The translations under genes were made by a program, and so were the position numbers. Shown here in pieces: positions 59,072 to 64,000 of a DNA stretch of 64,000 nucleotides; within the stretch, counting starts at the first letter, position 1; each line of letters begins with the position of its first letter. Below the pieces are notes generated by a model that was not told the origin of the DNA, did not search any database, and saw nothing but the letters and a program-made list of their open reading frames with translations. The stretch is from Pantoea sp. RIT-PI-b. Lineage in GTDB: Bacteria; Pseudomonadota; Gammaproteobacteria; Enterobacterales; Enterobacteriaceae. The stretch lies in contig NZ_LGIS01000020.1 in assembly GCF_001187905.1 (NCBI RefSeq), positions 310,001 through 374,000 on the forward strand, in the 5' to 3' direction.

Positions 59072-60064
59072 TTACGCGGTGACCAGATTCGGGCTGATTT
59101 CACCCCGTTCCAGCTGCTGCAAATTGCCGAGTGTGGTTTCTGAAATCGCCGTTAGCGCTTCGGCAGTCAGAAATGCCTGATGGCCGGTAAACAGTACGTT
59201 GTGACAGGCGGACAGGCGGCGGAACACATCGTCCTGAATCACGTCATTTGATTTGTCTTCAAAGAACAGGTCGCGTTCGTTTTCATACACATCCATTCCC
59301 AATGAACCAATCTTTTGTTGCTTGAGCGCATCAATCGCCGCCTGCGAGTCGATTAATCCGCCGCGGCTGGTGTTGATGATCATCACGCCGTCTTTCATTT
59401 GGCTGAACGCCTGGGCATTCAGCAGATGATGGTTTTCCGGCGTCAGCGGGCAGTGCAGCGTAATCACATCGGCTTCAGCAAACAGCGTTTTCAAATCGAC
59501 GTATTCCGCACCCAGTTCCAGCGCGGCCTGGCTTGGATAAGGATCGAACGCCAGTAAGCGCATGCCAAATCCCTTCAGGATACGCATCGTGGCCACGCCG
59601 ATTTTGCCGGTGCCAACGATGCCTGCGGTTTTGTTGTGCATGTTGAAGCCGGTTAAGCCATCCAGTGAAAAGTTGGCGTCACGCGTACGTTGATAGGCGC
59701 GGTGAATGCGACGATTCAACGTCATCATCAGACCAACCGCATGCTCGGCCACCGCTTCCGGTGAATAAGCCGGTACCCGTACCACGTTTAAGCCCAGTTC
59801 TTTCGCCGCCGCCAGATCGACATTATTAAAACCGGCGCAGCGCAGCGCGATGTGCTTAACACCTAACACCGCTAACTCTTCCAGCACCTCTTTGCTGGCA
59901 TCATCGTTTACGAAAATGCACACCGCATCGCAGCCGGCGGCATTTTTCGCCGTGGCGGGCGTGAGCAGGAAGTCAAAAAACTGCAGCTCAAATCCAAAGC
60001 TGGCATTGACGTGTTCGAGGTATTTCTGGTCGTAATGCTTGGTGCTGTAAACCGCAACTTTCAT
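59072..60064 (-). CDS. ldhA: Fermentative D-lactate dehydrogenase
   Basis: NADH-dependent reduction of pyruvate to D-lactate under fermentation. 330 residues of the 2-hydroxyacid dehydrogenase family with NAD motif GTGKIG and catalytic Arg234, Glu263 and His295 (NTSRGG, VYENE, FTGHQAF). Starts MKVAVYSTKHYDQKYLEHVN as in E. coli, preceded by AGGAG; upstream in-frame ATGs would add residues without support. Confidence 0.97.
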   Translation of the reverse strand: MKVAVYSTKHYDQKYLEHVNASFGFELQFFDFLLTPATAKNAAGCDAVCIFVNDDASKEVLEELAVLGVKHIALRCAGFNNVDLAAAKELGLNVVRVPAYSPEAVAEHAVGLMMTLNRRIHRAYQRTRDANFSLDGLTGFNMHNKTAGIVGTGKIGVATMRILKGFGMRLLAFDPYPSQAALELGAEYVDLKTLFAEADVITLHCPLTPENHHLLNAQAFSQMKDGVMIINTSRGGLIDSQAAIDALKQQKIGSLGMDVYENERDLFFEDKSNDVIQDDVFRRLSACHNVLFTGHQAFLTAEALTAISETTLGNLQQLERGEISPNLVTA

Positions 60065-60199
60065 TGTTTCGCTCCTGAAAAATGCAACGTCGGTATCCTC
60101 ACAGGATAACGTTTTTCGCGGCATTTTGCTGTTCTTCAGCCAGACTAAGCAGCTAACGCCTTCATTTGTGAGATATAACATGCCATCATTAAATCCGTC

Positions 60200-60306
60200 A
60201 TAATTCGAACGTCAGGAGCGTTGGTGGCGTGTGTTCACCCCAATCTCTTACTGCAGTAAGCTCCTGGGGATTCACCCACTTGCCGCCTTCCTGTCATTCG
60301 AATTAT
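60200..60306. repeat. ERIC-like intergenic repeat, 107 bp
   Basis: Terminal arms ATAATTCGAACGTCAGGA and TCCTGTCATTCGAATTAT pair with two mismatches. The middle contains TTCACCCCAATCTCTTACTG and the ERIC primer-like GTAAGCTCCTGGGGATTCAC, then CTTGCCGCC. It sits between ldhA and ydbH and must be transcribed with the ydbH leader or with the ldhA promoter region. Confidence 0.85.
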
Positions 60307-60338
60307 TTAGGACTTATTTAAAGGGATAGTTAGCTACC

Positions 60339-62957
60339 ATGCCGCGTGGCCTCCGCCGAACACTTGCTGCGCTACTGGCGCTGATACTGCTGCTATTGGG
60401 ATTGCTGCTGACGCTCACGCAATGGTTGCCGCGTCTGGCCGGTATCTGGCTGCCGGAAAATACCCGCGTTGAACTCAACGGCACGCCGCACTGGCAGCAG
60501 GGTGCCCTGCATTTCCCGGCGGTGCGCTATCTGGCCGGTGATTGCGAACTGGCGAACGTCCACGATGCCGCGCTCGGCTGGCAGCAGAAACGTTGGCAGC
60601 TTAGCGCCGCTGACGTACAGCTCAACAGTGATTGCCTGCAATCACTGCCGCAAAGCGCCGCAAGCGGTGCACCACGTAGCCTGGCCGACTGGCAGAAGAT
60701 GCTGCCCGGCGCCGATGTGCATCTGCAAAAAATCACTGTTCTGCCGTGGCAACAATATGCTGGTCGATTCGATCTTACCTTAGATCAAGAGGTTCAGCGG
60801 CTGCGTTACCAGGGCGACAATCTCAATCTTGAGGCCCGTTTGCAGGGCCAACAGTTGCACATTAGTCAGCTGCAACTCAGTCATCCTTTACTGCCTAAAC
60901 CGCTCAATCTGCACGGCGATGTGACTTTGCCAACTTTTGCCAACGGCTTGCCGGTAGCGGGTGAACTCAGCGCAGACCTTAACGTGGCGCAGTGGCCACA
61001 GCCGCTGGCGCTGACCCTCAACTGGCAACAGCAGCAGGGTACGTTAACCGTGAATCAGCAGGGAGATGAACTGCCGCTGCTGCAACTGCCGTGGCAGGTC
61101 GATGAGCAGGAAATACGCATCACGCAGGGGCAATGGCGCTGGCCACAGGCCGATCAGCCGCTTTCAGGCGGTCTGGCGCTCACGCTGGAAAACTGGCAGC
61201 AAGGTCTGGAAAACACCCTGGTCAGCGGACGATTCAATTTGCTGACGCAAGGGCGCGGCGGCAAAGGCAATCTGGTACTGAGCGTTGGGCCGGGCAAACT
61301 CAGCATGATCGATAGCGCTTTGCCGTTCCAGCTAACCGGCGAAAGTAAATTCGCCGATCTGCAACTGTTCGGCAGCATGCCGGGCTTGTTGCACGGGGTA
61401 TTAACCGATCCACAGCTCAGCCTGAAGCAGGGTGCGCTGCTGCGGTTGCGTGGCCGCTTACTTTCAACGCTGGAGGTGGATGAAGCACGCTGGCCGCTGG
61501 CGGGTGTGACGCTGGCTTCGCGCGGCATAAACGGTCGCCTGCAGGCGATACTCAAAGCGCACGATCCGAACTTTGGCCGTTTCACCCTGCATCTCGATGG
61601 GCGCGCCACGGATTTCTGGCCGGATAGCGGTATCTGGAACTGGCGCTATTGGGGCGAGGGTGCCATCGCGCCACTGGCGGCCAAATGGGATGTAAAGGGC
61701 ACCGGCAGCTGGCAGGACACCTTGATCAGCCTCGATACGCTGAATACCGGTTTCGATCAGCTGGCCTATGGCATGGTGCAAGTCGCAAAACCGCGTCTGA
61801 CGCTCTCCGCGCCGGTACGCTGGCAACGTGATCCGCAACAGCCCGCGTTTAACGGCGGCTTCACGCTGAAATCTGGCCAAACCCAATTTAGCTACGGCGG
61901 CTGGCTGCCACCTTCAGAACTCAATTTTGAAGCTAAAGGCAGCGATCCCAGCCATTTCCTGTGGCGTGGTCAGCTGACGGCGGAAGATATCGGACCGGTG
62001 CGCGTGCATGGCCGCTGGGATGGCGAACGATTGCGCGGCGAAGCCTGGTGGCCGGCGCAGTCGCTGACGGTGTTCCAGCCGCTGCTCAGTAGCGATCTGA
62101 AAATGCGCATCCAGTCGGGTGAACTACGCGCGCAGGTGGCGTTCTCGGCCGCCAGCGTTCAGGGTTTTGAGGCCGGTGGTCACTGGACGGTGAAAAACGG
62201 CAGCCTGTGGATGCCGGACAGTGAAATCAACGGTATCGATTTCTCGCTGCCGTTCCGCCTGAAAGATCATCAATGGCAACTTGGACGTCGCGGCCCAGTA
62301 TCACTGCGCATCGCTGAAGTGAAAAACCAGTTCTCGCTGCAAAATATCACCGCTGATTTGCAAGGCCACTATCCGTGGCAGGAGCGCCAGCCGTTAATCC
62401 TGAGTAATGTCAATCTTGATTTGCTGGGCGGACACGTCAGCATGCCCGAGCTGCGTATGCCTCAGCATCAGGCCGCGCGCGTCTCGCTGAAAGAGATCAA
62501 CCTCAGCAAGCTGGTCACCGCGATTAAGCCCAAACAGTTTGCCATGTCCGGTAAAGTTAACGGTGAGCTACCGCTGTGGGTGAATAATCCCCAATGGTTG
62601 ATTGAAAAGGGTTGGATCGCTAACAGTGGGCCGCTGACGTTCCGCATGGATAAAGATATGGCGGATGCTATCGTCAGCAACAATGTTGCCGCCGGCGCGG
62701 CGATGGATTGGCTGCGCTATATGGAGATTTCGCGTTCGTGGGCCACGCTCGATCTGGATAACTTCGGCAACTTGATCATGCAATCGGAAGTGAAAGGCGT
62801 CAGCCAGTTCAGTAACCGTCGACAAACCGTCAATCTGAACTATCGACATCAAGAGAATCTGTTCCAGCTGTGGCGCAGCCTGCGCTTTGGCGATAATTTG
62901 CAATCCTGGGTGGAGCAAAATGCCACCTTACCCTCGAAAAAGGATCCCCAACCATGA
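60339..62957 (+). CDS. ydbH: YdbH, AsmA/TamB-like inter-membrane lipid transport protein
   Basis: 872-residue inner-membrane-anchored protein with N-terminal helix (RRTLAALLALILLLLGLLLTL) and a long beta-rich periplasmic part (repeating beta-taco). E. coli YdbH, TamB and YhdP act redundantly to move phospholipid to the outer membrane. C-terminal pattern DNFGNLIMQSEVKGVSQFSNRRQTVNLNYRHQENLFQLW is typical. ynbE starts inside its stop (ATGA), and the two proteins work together. Confidence 0.95.
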   Translation: MPRGLRRTLAALLALILLLLGLLLTLTQWLPRLAGIWLPENTRVELNGTPHWQQGALHFPAVRYLAGDCELANVHDAALGWQQKRWQLSAADVQLNSDCLQSLPQSAASGAPRSLADWQKMLPGADVHLQKITVLPWQQYAGRFDLTLDQEVQRLRYQGDNLNLEARLQGQQLHISQLQLSHPLLPKPLNLHGDVTLPTFANGLPVAGELSADLNVAQWPQPLALTLNWQQQQGTLTVNQQGDELPLLQLPWQVDEQEIRITQGQWRWPQADQPLSGGLALTLENWQQGLENTLVSGRFNLLTQGRGGKGNLVLSVGPGKLSMIDSALPFQLTGESKFADLQLFGSMPGLLHGVLTDPQLSLKQGALLRLRGRLLSTLEVDEARWPLAGVTLASRGINGRLQAILKAHDPNFGRFTLHLDGRATDFWPDSGIWNWRYWGEGAIAPLAAKWDVKGTGSWQDTLISLDTLNTGFDQLAYGMVQVAKPRLTLSAPVRWQRDPQQPAFNGGFTLKSGQTQFSYGGWLPPSELNFEAKGSDPSHFLWRGQLTAEDIGPVRVHGRWDGERLRGEAWWPAQSLTVFQPLLSSDLKMRIQSGELRAQVAFSAASVQGFEAGGHWTVKNGSLWMPDSEINGIDFSLPFRLKDHQWQLGRRGPVSLRIAEVKNQFSLQNITADLQGHYPWQERQPLILSNVNLDLLGGHVSMPELRMPQHQAARVSLKEINLSKLVTAIKPKQFAMSGKVNGELPLWVNNPQWLIEKGWIANSGPLTFRMDKDMADAIVSNNVAAGAAMDWLRYMEISRSWATLDLDNFGNLIMQSEVKGVSQFSNRRQTVNLNYRHQENLFQLWRSLRFGDNLQSWVEQNATLPSKKDPQP

Positions 62958-63142
62958 GCCTCAGGGCATTACTGGTGCTGGCAGCCTGGCTGCCATTGAG
63001 CGGCTGCGTGCCGCGTATTGAGGTGGCGGCACCGAAAGAGCCCATCACCATCAATATGAACGTGAAAATTGAGCATGAGATTCACATCAAGGTGGATAAA
63101 GATGTGGAAGCGCTGCTGAAGAACCAGAGCGGCCTGTTTTAA
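62954..63142 (+). CDS. ynbE: Outer-membrane lipoprotein YnbE
   Basis: 62 residues: short lipoprotein signal ending LSGC, then a conserved beta stretch PRIEVAAPKEPITINMNVKIEHEIHIKVD. In E. coli YnbE multimerises at the outer membrane end of YdbH and completes the lipid bridge. It overlaps ydbH by 4 bases (ATGA), and ydbL follows 8 bases after its stop. Confidence 0.95.
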   Translation: MSLRALLVLAAWLPLSGCVPRIEVAAPKEPITINMNVKIEHEIHIKVDKDVEALLKNQSGLF

Positions 63143-63150
63143 GGAGAAGC

Positions 63151-63474
63151 ATGATGAAACGCAAGGCAATCGCGCTCGTTGTAGCGCTGCTGTTGGTGCC
63201 ATCAGCGTGGGCGTTGACGCTCGATGAGGCGCGTCAGCAGGGGCGCGTAGGCGAAACGCTGAGCGGCTATGTCGCAGCGCGCCAGCAGGATGACGTAACG
63301 CTCGAACTGGTTAAGCGTATTAATGCCGGCCGAATGGAGCAGTATCAGCGCGTGGCGCAGCAAAATAATCTAACCGCCAGCGAAGTGGCGCGCATCGCCG
63401 GTGAGAAACTGGTGAATCGTGCCGGCAGCGGTGAGTATGTGCGCGGTATCAATGGGCAGTGGCTGCGTAAATAG
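63151..63474 (+). CDS. ydbL: YdbL, periplasmic DUF1318 protein
   Basis: 107 residues with signal peptide (MMKRKAIALVVALLLVPSAWA) and the DUF1318 core TLDEARQQGRVGETLSGYVA. In E. coli it helps control the YdbH-YnbE bridge, probably by limiting YnbE assembly. Start behind AAGGAG. Closes the ydbH-ynbE-ydbL operon. Confidence 0.93.
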   Translation: MMKRKAIALVVALLLVPSAWALTLDEARQQGRVGETLSGYVAARQQDDVTLELVKRINAGRMEQYQRVAQQNNLTASEVARIAGEKLVNRAGSGEYVRGINGQWLRK

Positions 63475-63481
63475 CGCGCAT

Positions 63482-63507
63482 AAAAAAGCCGGGCGCTCAG
63501 GCCCGGC
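63482..63507 (-). terminator. Terminator of azoR
   Basis: Stem GCCGGGC/GCCCGGC, 6-base loop, with T6 on the minus strand. It also follows ydbL by 7 bases but offers no T tail on the plus strand. Confidence 0.8.
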
Positions 63508-63560
63508 AAGAGATGGCATCATACCCTTTATGGCTGGGCATTCATCACGTGCAAAAATGA

Positions 63561-64000
<440 letters not shown>

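Overview
The window is chromosomal DNA of an enterobacterium (Enterobacterales). Gene order closely follows the Escherichia coli rluB-btuR-yciK-sohB-yciN-topA-cysB-acnA-ribA-pgpB-lapAB-pyrF-yciH-osmB ... pdeR-rnb ... yciW-fabI-sapFDCBA ... pspF-pspABCD-ycjXF-tyrR-tpx-ycjG-mpaA-mppA-zntB-fnrS-ttcA ... nifJ(ydbK)-ydbJ-ldhA-ydbH-ynbE-ydbL-azoR order. An rpfF gene, a KdgR-type operator and ERIC-like repeats point to the Erwinia/Pantoea side of the order. That placement is inference and no species can be named from the window. I saw no prophage, insertion sequence, CRISPR array, rRNA or tRNA.

Region by region. 1-653: AT-rich stretch without a convincing gene. 654-4412: rluB (23S pseudouridine), btuR and yciK on the minus strand, sohB, yciN. 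4784-8548: topA and cysB. 9042-9706: a small operon of three mini-genes (ymiA-like, a possible yciX, and a 30-residue membrane peptide behind a structured leader) that ends in its own terminator before acnA. 9829-17278: acnA, ribA, pgpB, lapA-lapB (LPS control), pyrF-yciH, osmB with a sigma-S type promoter. 17525-19437: a lone araD and kdgT, the latter behind a KdgR operator. 19583-22450: rpfF, a diffusible-signal-factor (cis-2-unsaturated fatty acid) synthase, convergent with its receptor rpfR (the E. coli pdeR/yciR position), a PAS-GGDEF-EAL protein joining fatty-acid signalling to cyclic-di-GMP. 22608-24963: CstA-family uptake system with its small YbdD-like partner. 25148-33441: rnb, a YdeP-like molybdopterin oxidoreductase, a sugar PTS EIIBC, a LysR regulator, yciW. 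33639-39835: fabI and the sapFDCBA transporter. 39996-40225: a RyhB small RNA with Fur box, followed directly by an ERIC-like repeat. 40300-45519: pspF and pspABCD-ycjX-ycjF. 45733-52665: tyrR, tpx, ycjG, mpaA, mppA, zntB. 52686-52854: the FNR-activated sRNA FnrS with its FNR box. 52921-53067: a 48-residue protein that is 44% proline. 53119-64000: ttcA, nifJ, an MgtC-like gene, ydbJ, ldhA, a second ERIC-like repeat, ydbH-ynbE-ydbL and the truncated azoR at the right edge.

Most of the window is conserved core. Genes serve envelope stress and lipid homeostasis (psp, lapAB, pgpB, fabI, sap, ydbH-ynbE), murein-peptide recycling (mpaA, ycjG, mppA), anaerobic or fermentative life (fnrS, ldhA, nifJ) and iron economy (ryhB). 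The accessory part lies in 17.5-33 kb, where araD/kdgT, rpfF, cstA-ybdD and ydeP-PTS-lysR sit between core genes that are adjacent or nearly so in E. coli (from memory). The pieces that most merit a second look are the DSF signalling pair, the sRNA ryhB in a non-E. coli location, the mini-gene operon with its structured leader upstream of acnA, and the proline-rich peptide next to fnrS.
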